In this document: in pieces, positions 1 through 7,687 of the stretch
Position numbering within the stretch: the first letter of the stretch is position 1
Layout of the letters: every line of letters starts with the position of its first letter
DNA from: Shewanella insulae
GTDB lineage: Bacteria; Pseudomonadota; Gammaproteobacteria; Enterobacterales; Shewanellaceae
Length of the DNA stretch: 64,000 nt
Direction of reading: 5' to 3'
NCBI RefSeq assembly: GCF_009831655.1
Contig: NZ_WRPA01000001.1
Coordinates: 1 to 64,000, forward strand
Position numbers and translations under genes: made by a program
The notes under the pieces: generated by a model
What the model saw: only the letters and a program-made list of their open reading frames with translations
Database searches by the model: none
Told to the model about the DNA's origin: nothing

Positions 1-134
1 TCATGTAGTATTGTAATGTCGCGCATGGTGTTGTTCTAGTTTGTTTTTGGCGAAATTGATTAGATCAAACAGCACCATGCGTGTCTACTAATTGATTGTA
101 CAAGGAATTATCTGGGGATTCCCTAGATTAGGGC

Positions 135-141
135 GTTATGC
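135..141 (+). other. integron insertion point (attI or 3' end of an attC)
   Basis: The sequence GTTATGC, preceded by GGGC, fits the GTTRRRY core where integrases join cassettes. It lies 19 bases before the first cassette gene. No RYYYAAC partner with a complementary arm is visible between 1 and 134, so this may be the primary attI site, with the integrase gene to the left of the window. It could also be the right half of an attC whose left half lies outside. Bases 1-134 hold no convincing gene. Confidence 0.5.
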
Positions 142-159
142 ATATTTATCGGGAGCCGT

Positions 160-798
160 ATGGATATCGAGGTTTTTCTAAAAGAGCGAGTTACTTTTGC
201 TAATAACTTCTATGAACAAGGTTGTAAACCTTTTAAAGAAATCATGGAGTTAATTGAGCAAGAAAAGACTCCATATGAGCCTGTATATGATGAATCAGGA
301 GAACCTCAGTTCATTCATGAGTGGCTTGAAGCTAGAGATGGCGTTGAATCTATAGGTTTAGCTGCAGTGTCTATGCTGTCATCATCCTTGCAATTATATA
401 TGAATGAGTGGCTAAACCGTGTTGAAAAATCAAGCTCGCCGTTCAATAGAAAAGGAAGTAAAGGTTGGTTCAATGCGCTCAAAAACTGCATGAAAAATGA
501 AGGTGTAGATTTTTCAGCTTGTCCCGCTGATCTAAACGCTATCGAGCAATTGGTTTTAGCAAGGAATAGGACACAGCATGCGGAAGACATAACATCAAAT
601 ACAATTAGCCATAGAGCACTGGAGCTAGCTAAGTTTCCTTCCCCATTATTTGTGGACCCTCAAGATCAAGCTCTATCATATAACTGGTTTGGTCAACCGA
701 GGGTTTATGCTGGCAAACATCAAATTGAGACCATATCTCAAGAGATATTAGATTTCTGTGATTGGCTAGAGCATGAGTATCGGCGTATATATGCATAA
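160..798 (+). CDS. integron cassette protein, possible HEPN-like fold
   Basis: This 212-residue protein has no family I can name. ATG 160 follows a GGGAG ribosome site, and the TAA stop lies inside the following attC, as is usual for cassette genes. The protein looks soluble and helical, with no signal peptide or membrane segment. Residues 135-140 read RNRTQH, which fits the R-x4-H signature of HEPN ribonucleases, set in a helical LVLAR-H context after about 130 residues. HEPN proteins are often toxins or defence RNases; the assignment here rests on one short motif. Codon use is AT-richer than the core genes further right, consistent with acquisition through the integron. No antitoxin partner is visible inside the same cassette. 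Confidence 0.75.
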   Translation: MDIEVFLKERVTFANNFYEQGCKPFKEIMELIEQEKTPYEPVYDESGEPQFIHEWLEARDGVESIGLAAVSMLSSSLQLYMNEWLNRVEKSSSPFNRKGSKGWFNALKNCMKNEGVDFSACPADLNAIEQLVLARNRTQHAEDITSNTISHRALELAKFPSPLFVDPQDQALSYNWFGQPRVYAGKHQIETISQEILDFCDWLEHEYRRIYA

Positions 799-892
799 CA
801 AGTTACTCAAAAGGACGCAAAACGCTTGGCTTGCGCTCCTTCGTCGCTAATTTTAGCCAAGCATTTATGCGCCCATTAGAAAGGCGTTATAT
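793..892 (+). other. attC recombination site 1
   Basis: The site runs from GCATAAC (RYYYAAC) to GTTATAT (GTTRRRY type). It contains complementary inner arms GCTTGGCT and AGCCAAGC around a central spacer. Length is about 100 bp. It is almost identical to the site at 1526-1625, the species-specific uniformity expected of a sedentary chromosomal integron. The stop codon of the cassette gene before it lies within the site. Confidence 0.88.
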
Positions 893-937
893 GCCTAGCG
901 CCTTTACATATAATTTTCGTCAGTCAAAAGGATTGAA

Positions 938-1531
938 ATGCTATACTTAATATTCACGATTCTGCTTTGTTTTCTTGGTCTCTTTACGTTTGTACCTAAA
1001 TTTAAAAGTGTTATTGAGCGCCATAGTGTAGGTATTAATTTTTTTCTCACTCTTGTTGCGACATTAGTTGGTGTTCTATTAGCCATATCTATTACAAATT
1101 ACGAAGCGAAACAAAAAGAAAAACAAGATGTAATTAAACTCTTAATGTCATCGATCTCTTCAGTAGAGACGTGTTATGAATATAGTGAAGAATTAATAGA
1201 GTATTTTAATAAGTTGCCAAAAGAAGATGAGTTGAGGACTGGGTTTTATTCAAAGAATCCACCACCGTACCCAGAATATTTAGACACTTTCTTAATGCAA
1301 AATGTAGTTAGCAAAAATTTATCAGGGACAACGTTAAGTGAGCTGAACGAATATTTAATCAACCTTAAAAGAAGTCGTACATTTAATGCTCCTTTATATC
1401 TCAAGGTTTTAGAACAAACACTAAAACTCTTAGAATTAGAAGTGGCATATCAAAAAGGTCACATTAATGAAACTCAATTGGACTTAAAGTTAAGTGCAAT
1501 TGAGAAAATTTTAACGACAACAGGCAGATAA
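938..1531 (+). CDS. integron cassette membrane protein, unknown
   Basis: This 197-residue protein lies between two attC sites and so is a complete gene cassette. ATG 938 follows AAGGA. It has two hydrophobic segments, roughly residues 1-20 and 32-53, with a short basic loop between them (PKFKSVIERH). A charged, helical, probably cytoplasmic domain follows, rich in Lys, Glu and Leu to the end. No enzymatic motif is visible and I do not recognise the family. Two N-terminal membrane helices plus a helical soluble part would fit a membrane-anchored effector or sensor, but this is only a shape argument. The TAA stop lies inside attC 2. Confidence 0.75.
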   Translation: MLYLIFTILLCFLGLFTFVPKFKSVIERHSVGINFFLTLVATLVGVLLAISITNYEAKQKEKQDVIKLLMSSISSVETCYEYSEELIEYFNKLPKEDELRTGFYSKNPPPYPEYLDTFLMQNVVSKNLSGTTLSELNEYLINLKRSRTFNAPLYLKVLEQTLKLLELEVAYQKGHINETQLDLKLSAIEKILTTTGR

Positions 1532-1625
1532 CAGGTTACTCAAAAGGACGCAAAACGCTTGGCTTGTGCTACTTCGTCGCTAATTTTAGCCAAGCATTTG
1601 TACGCCCATTAGTAAGGCGTTTGAC
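1526..1625 (+). other. attC recombination site 2
   Basis: The site runs from AGATAAC to GTTTGAC. Its inner arms GCTTGGCT and AGCCAAGC are the same as in attC 1, and only a handful of positions differ across roughly 100 bp. It separates the membrane-protein cassette from the acetyltransferase cassette. Confidence 0.85.
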
Positions 1626-1640
1626 GCTTTAAGGGATTAA

Positions 1641-2108
1641 ATGGAATTTTGTCTTCTTGCGGATGATCCATCCGCTGCCGATACGGTTGCTCAGTGGTAT
1701 TACGACCAGTGGTGTCGTGCGTCTGGCCGTCACTCCTTCCAGTTTGTTCGTGAGAATGTCTCATCTGCTATCTGTCGTCTTGGTGCGCCTATGATAGTGC
1801 TCGCTAAGTAAAAAGGTGAACTGGTGGGGGCGGCAGAGTTGAAAATCCGCGAAATGGAGATGTTTCCTGTGTATGAGTTCTGGCTCGGTGGTGTCTACGT
1901 CCGCGAGCAGTCTCGTGGTCAGGGAGTGGCATCGGCGCTCGTGAAAGAAGTACTTAGGCAAGCGCGCAGGGCGGGTATCGCTATGCTGTACCTGCAAACC
2001 GAAGACTTGTCTGGCGGCTTATATACCCCATTCGGCTTTAGGCATCTGGAGCAAGTTGACTCAAAAGGTGTACTTGTCACTGTCATGGTGGCAGAGACAG
2101 GTGTATAA
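1641..2108 (+). pseudogene. GNAT acetyltransferase cassette, interrupted by a stop codon
   Basis: Reading from ATG 1641 gives 56 residues ending VLAK, then TAA at 1809-1811. The same frame then continues without a break for another 98 codons to the stop at 2106-2108. The downstream part carries the GNAT acetyl-CoA motif VREQSRGQGVASALV and the C-terminal beta-strand region. Removing the stop gives a normal GNAT length of about 155 residues. A single substitution would restore the frame. A GTG at 1824 could start a shortened protein that would lack the N-terminal strand and helix. The gene follows attC 2 and is the third cassette. A sequencing error cannot be excluded from the sequence alone. 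Confidence 0.75.
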
Positions 2109-2141
2109 CTGTGGGGGTACTCGTCCGTTGCGGCGTTAGTT
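2103..2141 (+). other. possible degenerate attC site 3
   Basis: GTATAAC at 2103-2109 overlaps the stop of the acetyltransferase remnant. GCGTTAGTT follows at 2133-2141, so both terminal core motifs are present. The interval is only 39 bp and lacks the inner arms of attC 1 and 2, so it may be a truncated attC or a chance match. Confidence 0.3.
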
Positions 2142-2263
2142 AGTCGCAGTGCTTGTTGAAAAGGCCTGAAACCCGCACTTTTTTAGCATGGATTTTCGGC
2201 CATCGAACAAAATACACAGTCACGAGTTTGCCTATGTTGCTGGCCTAATGGTAGGGGGTAATA

Positions 2264-2638
2264 ATGAAAGTAAAGTTTACTTTTTTGTGTGTTTTTCTGT
2301 TTCCTTTGTCTGCTATTGGCGCTGCTGACTCAGAAATCGAGCAGTTAGAAAATCGAGTCCATGAGCTAAAAATAAAAGCAGAGCGTGCCCAGGCTGAGTA
2401 TTTAAATGCTAAATCTGAACTTGAGAGACTGCAAAAGTCAAAGGCAACGAACAAGAAGACTGATTATGAAAAGTCAGATACGCCGCCCACCTCTGTTTTC
2501 AACAACAAGCGAATGTGGAATCCGGAAAGAATATTGTGGGAGAACAAATTTTTCAAATGCGGCAATTATTTAGCCGATGGGCGTTGTGAATACGTCGTTG
2601 AAATGAAAAATGTGAGAATAACCCTAGACAAAGACTGA
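2264..2638 (+). CDS. small exported coiled-coil protein, unknown
   Basis: This 124-residue protein starts at ATG 2264 after GGGGG. Residues 1-20 form a signal peptide ending around IGAADS. A coiled coil follows at about residues 24-60 (heptads of Glu, Leu and Lys). The short C-terminal domain has two cysteines (about 98 and 108) that could form a disulfide in the periplasm. No family is recognised. It may be the last cassette of the integron, but no clear attC follows it. After the gene, 2639-2870 shows no further feature. Confidence 0.65.
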   Translation: MKVKFTFLCVFLFPLSAIGAADSEIEQLENRVHELKIKAERAQAEYLNAKSELERLQKSKATNKKTDYEKSDTPPTSVFNNKRMWNPERILWENKFFKCGNYLADGRCEYVVEMKNVRITLDKD

Positions 2639-2876
2639 TGAGAAAAGTGATGGGCACAGCCAACTCGTCAAGGCGTCAATTGTACTAGTGCTCCTGCGTT
2701 CAATAGTAACACTTAGATAGTGTCATTTCTCCTGCGAAAATGCCGGATAATTTTTATATCAATAGGTTAGGTTGGCTTGGTGCTGTAAAAATGGTGCGAA
2801 GGAATGCTGATTTTCCCTGAAGAGAACAGGCATCTTCCGGTTAATTGCCGCTATTTTGGTGTGCAGACTCTGCAGC

Positions 2877-2921
2877 GCTTCCCGCTTCCCGCTTCCCGCT
2901 TCCCGCTTCCCGCTTCCCGCT
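2877..2921. repeat. 7-bp tandem repeat (CCCGCTT)
   Basis: Five full copies of CCCGCTT at 2881-2915 are flanked by partial units on both sides, giving a little over six perfect copies. It lies between the last integron-side gene and the terminator of the TonB receptor gene and is not part of a convincing gene. Perfect short tandem repeats of this kind change copy number by slippage. Confidence 0.9.
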
Positions 2922-2944
2922 GAGACTTTTTGCTTTTCTTTAAA

Positions 2945-2973
2945 CAAAAAAAGGCCGCGGTGGGGACCGCGGC
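2945..2973 (-). terminator. rho-independent terminator of the TonB receptor gene
   Basis: Stem GCCGCGGT / ACCGCGGC with a GGGG loop; on the minus strand it is followed by a run of T residues (A run at 2945-2952). It lies about 100 bases after the stop of the minus-strand receptor gene. Confidence 0.85.
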
Positions 2974-3029
2974 AAAAGACCTTATCCTTGTCTATGACCT
3001 AAAGGGGTTACATCGTTGTGTGTTGTGTT

Positions 3030-3060
3030 GGAGCCTACCTTATCGAGCAGGGTAGGCTCC
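3030..3060 (-). other. hairpin downstream of the receptor gene
   Basis: Perfect 10-bp inverted repeat GGAGCCTACC / GGTAGGCTCC with an 11-base loop, directly after the receptor gene stop and before the terminator. It has no T run, so it may protect the 3' end of the mRNA. Confidence 0.6.
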
Positions 3061-3074
3061 GTTGTTGTATGAGC

Positions 3075-5978
3075 TTAGAAGCTGTAACGTGCGCCAATGG
3101 CGTAACGGGCAGCGTTTTGCTGAGCCAGCAGCATCTGCTCCTCGTAGCGGCCGTAGACACGTTTTTCCTGCTCAAGCACGTTGATGCCTTCGGCGAAGAT
3201 GGACAGATTGTCGGTGAGCTGGTAGCTCACGCTGATGTCCAGCTGACCATAGGCCTCGGTGAACTGAGGGGCTGGTCCACCGGCTTCCGCCTGACCCATG
3301 CCCGACAGGAAGGTGTCGCGCCAGTTGTAGGCCATACGGGCCTGCAGGCCGTAGTTCTCATAGAAAACTGAGAAGTTGGCTGAATCTGACAGGCCGGGCA
3401 GGGCAAACTGCTCGTCGACACGCTCAACATCGTACTCGGTATCGCCATCCACCAGGGTGTAGTTGGCGGCAAAGCCAAAGCCGGTATCCCAGAACCAGTG
3501 CTGCCACGCAAACTCGAAACCGTTGATATTGAGATCTTCGACGTTGTTAGGCTTGCTGATGTTCCATTCGGCCACTGGGTCACCACCCGCCTGAGGGACA
3601 CGGCCCTCGGCATTGCCATATCCGTTGTCGATAAGCCACTGGAACACGGCTTCATCGCTTGGGGTCTCATTGTTGGCAATCAGCTCGGCGCGGGCCTGCT
3701 CGGCGGCGGCACCTAGGTATGGGTCGCGTAGGTGGTCATACTCGACCGTGTCTATGGTGTTCATCAGGAAGTTTTCCACTTCCTTGTTGAAGTAACCCAC
3801 CGACACATAGCTGGCACTGTCGTAGTAGTATTCCACTGACAGATCAATGTTGTGCGAGCTAAATGGCTTCAGGGCAGGGTTACCGGCAAAACCTGTGCGT
3901 GAGCCCACCTTGGGAATCGGCGTCAGTGCCGTCGTGGCACGCATCGACCCTAGGGTTGGACGGCTGATGGTGCGGCTATAACTGAAGCGTGCAATCACGT
4001 CCTCGACCACTTCCAGGTTGATATCCAGATTTGGCAGGAACTCCTTGTAGTCATGGGTTTCATGGCTGTAGCTGAAGTCATCGGCATAGACGGTTTGCCA
4101 CTCGGTGGGGTTGAGCCACACCAGCTGCTGGGCTTCCTGCTGCATAGAGCTTGCGGTCACATCGGTTTGCTCGTAGCGCAGGCCGGCCACGATACTCAGC
4201 GGCATGCTGTTGAACTCACTCTCGATGTTGACCTGAATATAGGCGGCCGTGGTGTCTTCTTTGATCAGGTGATCATCTTGCCAAGGCGCCGATACGTACT
4301 CGACGTCGTAAAGTGCCTCGGCCTTTTCCATGGCGGCCTGCTGATCATAGGTGTAGTAGTAAGGGATCAGCATGTCGCTGCCACCACCCGAGAAGTCAGA
4401 CAGGAAGTCAGACCCAAGGCCAACGTAGCTAACGTCGTCTTTCCACAGCCCCATGTTGCCGTACCAGCCTGCGCTGATAGGGCCGGTGTAAGAGCCTTGT
4501 GCACGGGTTTCCATCGAGGTGAAGGAGAGTCCGAAATCGATAGAGGAGAGGGCGTCGTTGTTCTCGTTTATCCAGCGGCCGTCAAACTGATACTGGTTAA
4601 TGTCGGTTTCGTTGCGACCGGCGCGTACCCCGGCAAATAGCGAGGCGTAGTGCTCGGGGAGCAGGTGTGGCTCGCCGTTTGGATTGAGCGTGCCATAGTT
4701 AGCATCAAGCAGCGGGATCTCAGTGCCGGTTGCATCATAGGTCTTGTCGGCGATGTTAAGCGCACCCAGGATGAAGAACTTGTTATCGGCGCTATTGCCC
4801 AGGGTACCCTCGGCGGTGGCGCTTGAATCGTGGGCATCGAATCTCAGTTCAAGGTTATCGCTCGCCTGCCACTTGAGGTTAAAGCCCAGCGACTTATTGA
4901 TGTTGTCCGAGGCATTTTGTTGCATGGTGCTCGAGTAGTCGCCGCCCACTTCGGTCACATAGTCGAAGGTGCCATGCTCGTTGATATGGGCGTTAGTGGC
5001 GTTACCCGGGCCTGAGAACCACAAGCCCCAGGTATCGGCATTAGAGACATCCGACAGCTTGGAGTAGGTGTAGTCCAGGGTCATCTCCAGGTCGTCGTTA
5101 GGCGCATATTGAAACACCGCCTGGGCGTTGGTGCGTTCGCGCTCTGTGTCCTGGCTGGCAAAGCCTATGTTACGGGCGTAGAAGGTGTTGCCATATGGGT
5201 TTTGGTTTTCGTTAACTACCACGGCATTAGGGTTGAGCTCGCCATCGATATTCTGGCGCCAGCCGTCTATGGTGGCGCGCTTGGTGTTGCTGTCACGCTT
5301 CTGGTATGAGGCGGATACACCAAAACCCAGTGAATCGTCCATGAAGGTGTTGCTGAAGATCCCTGAGATCTCTGGGGTGACCGAGCTGCCATCTTCTACG
5401 CTGCTGTCGTTGTGGGCTTTAACCCCCACAGTGGCGACCAGGTCGCGGGTGTCGAAGGGGCGGGCAGTACGGATGTTGATGGTAGAGCCTATGCCACCCG
5501 AGCTGATATCGGCCTTGCCTGTCTTGTATACCTCGACGCCGCTGATCGCGTCGGAGGCCAGGTTGGCAAACTCAAATGAGCGGGTAGACTCGCCGGCCAC
5601 CTGGGCGGTCGGCATGGTGCGGTTGTTGAGCAGCACCAGGTTAAAATCGGGGCCAAAGCCACGTACCGTCACCTTGCTGCCTTCGCCGTTGACACGGTCG
5701 ATAGACACGCCAGAGATACGTTGCAGCGATTCGGCTAGGTTAGTATCGGGGAATTTACCGATATCTTCGGCAGAGATCGCATCGACCACCCCGGCAGACT
5801 GACGTTTGAGGTCCATGGCCTTAGCCTGTGAACCGCGCACGCCGGTGACTTGGATAACTTCGATATCGCCATCGACCACAGGGGCCTCTTCGGCAACGGC
5901 GGGTAGGGCAGACAGCAGACCCAGCACCAGTGAGATCTTGGTGGCTAGCTTTGTTCTTTTAAATTCTAATTGTCGCAT
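3075..5978 (-). CDS. TonB-dependent outer-membrane receptor for beta-glucosides
   Basis: This 967-residue protein belongs to the long TonB-dependent receptors found with carbohydrate-utilisation genes. The chosen start is the ATG at 5978, preceded by GGAGAGG, rather than the longer reading from 6011. A signal peptide ends around ALPAVAEE. A TonB-box-like stretch (IEVIQVTGVRGS) is followed by the plug domain (DAISAEDIGKFPDTNLAESL, then VTVRGFGPDFN), and a beta-barrel ending in Phe (ARYSF). It stands alone, transcribed towards the left, with a palindromic LacI-type operator at 6071-6084 about 90 bases before the start. With the neighbouring glucosidases it probably imports cellodextrins or other beta-glucan oligosaccharides across the outer membrane. 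The exact substrate cannot be read from the sequence. Confidence 0.92.
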   Translation of the reverse strand: MRQLEFKRTKLATKISLVLGLLSALPAVAEEAPVVDGDIEVIQVTGVRGSQAKAMDLKRQSAGVVDAISAEDIGKFPDTNLAESLQRISGVSIDRVNGEGSKVTVRGFGPDFNLVLLNNRTMPTAQVAGESTRSFEFANLASDAISGVEVYKTGKADISSGGIGSTINIRTARPFDTRDLVATVGVKAHNDSSVEDGSSVTPEISGIFSNTFMDDSLGFGVSASYQKRDSNTKRATIDGWRQNIDGELNPNAVVVNENQNPYGNTFYARNIGFASQDTERERTNAQAVFQYAPNDDLEMTLDYTYSKLSDVSNADTWGLWFSGPGNATNAHINEHGTFDYVTEVGGDYSSTMQQNASDNINKSLGFNLKWQASDNLELRFDAHDSSATAEGTLGNSADNKFFILGALNIADKTYDATGTEIPLLDANYGTLNPNGEPHLLPEHYASLFAGVRAGRNETDINQYQFDGRWINENNDALSSIDFGLSFTSMETRAQGSYTGPISAGWYGNMGLWKDDVSYVGLGSDFLSDFSGGGSDMLIPYYYTYDQQAAMEKAEALYDVEYVSAPWQDDHLIKEDTTAAYIQVNIESEFNSMPLSIVAGLRYEQTDVTASSMQQEAQQLVWLNPTEWQTVYADDFSYSHETHDYKEFLPNLDINLEVVEDVIARFSYSRTISRPTLGSMRATTALTPIPKVGSRTGFAGNPALKPFSSHNIDLSVEYYYDSASYVSVGYFNKEVENFLMNTIDTVEYDHLRDPYLGAAAEQARAELIANNETPSDEAVFQWLIDNGYGNAEGRVPQAGGDPVAEWNISKPNNVEDLNINGFEFAWQHWFWDTGFGFAANYTLVDGDTEYDVERVDEQFALPGLSDSANFSVFYENYGLQARMAYNWRDTFLSGMGQAEAGGPAPQFTEAYGQLDISVSYQLTDNLSIFAEGINVLEQEKRVYGRYEEQMLLAQQNAARYAIGARYSF

Positions 5979-6070
5979 CAGGTTCCTCTCCCAGAGACCC
6001 TTGGCTGCCAAGGGACGCTATTGATGTAAAGCTTACCGCTTTGCATACAACTTTTCCTGCAATCGCAAAA

Positions 6071-6084
6071 TGTAAGCGCTTACA
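6071..6084. promoter_or_regulatory. LacI-family operator upstream of the TonB receptor gene
   Basis: Perfect palindrome TGTAAGCGCTTACA with the central AAGCGCTT typical of LacI-family sites. It is probably bound by the repressor encoded at 6664-7668. Similar sites are at 6247-6260 and 10518-10531. Confidence 0.8.
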
Positions 6085-6246
6085 TAAATTAAGACCTGGA
6101 TACTTTTATGTCAACCGCTGGTCGTAAAAATGTTGTCAAAATGTTGAATCGTGATAACGAGCGTTATGCCAGGAGTCTTGTGTAACCAATTGAATGTTAA
6201 TTGGATAATTGAATTTCCTTCTGCCGGGTTAATGCTAAATATTTTT

Positions 6247-6260
6247 TGAAAGCGCTTACA
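6247..6260. promoter_or_regulatory. second LacI-family operator
   Basis: TGAAAGCGCTTACA, sharing 12 of 14 positions with the palindrome at 6071. It lies 163 bases further from the receptor gene and may act as an auxiliary site. Confidence 0.65.
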
Positions 6261-6347
6261 TTTATGGTGGCGACTTTTGCCAAAAACGGGTCAAGCGGGG
6301 GAGTGGAGCTAGGCCAAATTGGTTATCGAGAGGCTTAGTCGTAACGG

Positions 6348-6459
6348 ATTCGGCTGGGGATAGGCTCAGCTGGGGACTGGCTCGGCTGCGGACAGACTCC
6401 GCTGTGTATAGGCCCAGCTGCCTACAGACACTGGCGCAGACAGGCTTGGCTTTAAATGG
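6348..6459. repeat. degenerate 16-bp tandem repeat
   Basis: Seven successive 16-bp units, for example GCTCAGCTGGGGACTG, GCTCGGCTGCGGACAG and GCCCAGCTGCCTACAG, follow each other without gaps. Related GGCTTAG-containing units of about 21 bp continue to about 6515. No gene covers 6090-6660; apart from the operator at 6247 this repeat is its main content. Confidence 0.6.
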
Positions 6460-6630
6460 GTACGGCTTAGTTTTAACCGAGGGCGGCTTAGCTTTAATCG
6501 AGGGAGGCTTAGACGGACTGAGGTGCGGAGAGAGGTGCGGTCAGATTCATAGGACAGGCTAGCTGCGGGGCAGCTAGCGCTATTGAGAATAGATCTTTCT
6601 GGGCGAGCGCTGTGGCGGCTAGGCCTGTGC

Positions 6631-6675
6631 CTGCTAGCCCAGTATCAGTTAGCTCAGTACCTGTTAGCCCAGTGC
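6631..6675. repeat. three 15-bp repeats at the end of the repressor gene
   Basis: Units CTGCTAGCCCAGTAT, CAGTTAGCTCAGTAC and CTGTTAGCCCAGTGC are in direct succession. The third holds the stop codon of the repressor gene (6664-6666), so the repeat has grown into its 3' end. Confidence 0.6.
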
Positions 6676-7668
6676 CCGCTGCACCGACTCACGCACCACC
6701 AGTTGGGGTTCGAATTTGTGGTTGAATTCGATATCGCTCTGGCCGTACACCTCTTTGAGTACCCAGTTGGCGGCCATGTGCCCCATATCCTGGATAGGGT
6801 TAGACACAGTGGTTAGCTTAGGCGAAATGTAGCGCGGGAAGGGGATATCATCGAAGCCGACGAAGGAGATCTCCTCTGGCACCCGTAGGCCCCGCTCGAG
6901 ACATAGGGCGATGGCGCCTGAGGCCATCTGATCGTTGGCGCACACCACGGCACTAAACGGCTCACCGCTATCGAGCAGCGTCGCCATGCCTTCGTAGCCA
7001 CCCTCTTCACGAAAGTCGCCCTCGAAGAATAGTGCCTCATCGAAGGCCAGGCCGTGCTCGGCCAGCGCCTGCTTGTGGCCCTGCAGACGCTCTCTGGCAT
7101 CGAGCTTAAACAGGGGACCCGAGATATAGGCGATGCGGCTGTGGCCAAACTCCAGCACATGCCTGCTGGCGAGTAGGCCGCCCTTGAGGTTGTCCAGATG
7201 CACGCAGCGATCCGCTATCCCCTCAACGTGCCGGTTGATCAGTACCACAGGGGTCTTGCCCTGGCACAGCTCTCTCAGGTAGTCGTTGGTAACAATTTCG
7301 GCATCTACAATCAGCGCATCGCAGCCGCGGGAGAGCAGAAACTCCACCGCTTCTTTCTCCTGGGCGGCATCGCTGTGACCGGCGGCGATGATCACGTGCT
7401 TATTGGCCGAGCGCAGTACAGATTCGATCTCCCGCATCAGGGGACCGTAGAAGGGACCATCGAGCTGGGAGACCAGGACGCCTACGCTGTTGGAGCGATT
7501 AGAGGCCAGCGACTGCGCTATGGTGTTGGGCCGATAGTCCAACTGCGCCATGGCATCGTGGACCTTCTGGCGGGTCTTGTCGCTGACTTTGCCGGTATTA
7601 TTCACCACCCGGGAGACGGTCGCCAGGGACACGCCTGCCAGTAGTGATACGTCATAAATTGTGGCCAT
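6664..7668 (-). CDS. LacI-family repressor of the beta-glucoside cluster
   Basis: This 334-residue regulator has the standard LacI plan. The N-terminal helix-turn-helix and hinge region covers residues 1-50 (IYDVSLLAGVSLATVSRVVN, ending in LDYRPN), followed by a periplasmic-binding-protein-like sensor domain with GVLVSQLDGPFYG and the late GFDDIPFPRYISP motif. It is encoded 19 bases after the GPH transporter gene on the same strand, inside a cluster of glucosidases and sugar transporters. It probably binds the three AAGCGCTT operators and is released by a sugar or glucoside. Shewanella beta-glucoside regulators have been called BglR, but I do not assign the symbol firmly. Confidence 0.9.
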   Translation of the reverse strand: MATIYDVSLLAGVSLATVSRVVNNTGKVSDKTRQKVHDAMAQLDYRPNTIAQSLASNRSNSVGVLVSQLDGPFYGPLMREIESVLRSANKHVIIAAGHSDAAQEKEAVEFLLSRGCDALIVDAEIVTNDYLRELCQGKTPVVLINRHVEGIADRCVHLDNLKGGLLASRHVLEFGHSRIAYISGPLFKLDARERLQGHKQALAEHGLAFDEALFFEGDFREEGGYEGMATLLDSGEPFSAVVCANDQMASGAIALCLERGLRVPEEISFVGFDDIPFPRYISPKLTTVSNPIQDMGHMAANWVLKEVYGQSDIEFNHKFEPQLVVRESVQRALG

Positions 7669-7687
7669 AAATGCTTGGCTTTCCTTG

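Noticed and set aside
4053..4640. Long open frames on the strand opposite the TonB receptor gene
   Set aside because: They have no ribosome sites or family motifs and reflect the GC-rich codon pattern of the receptor gene.
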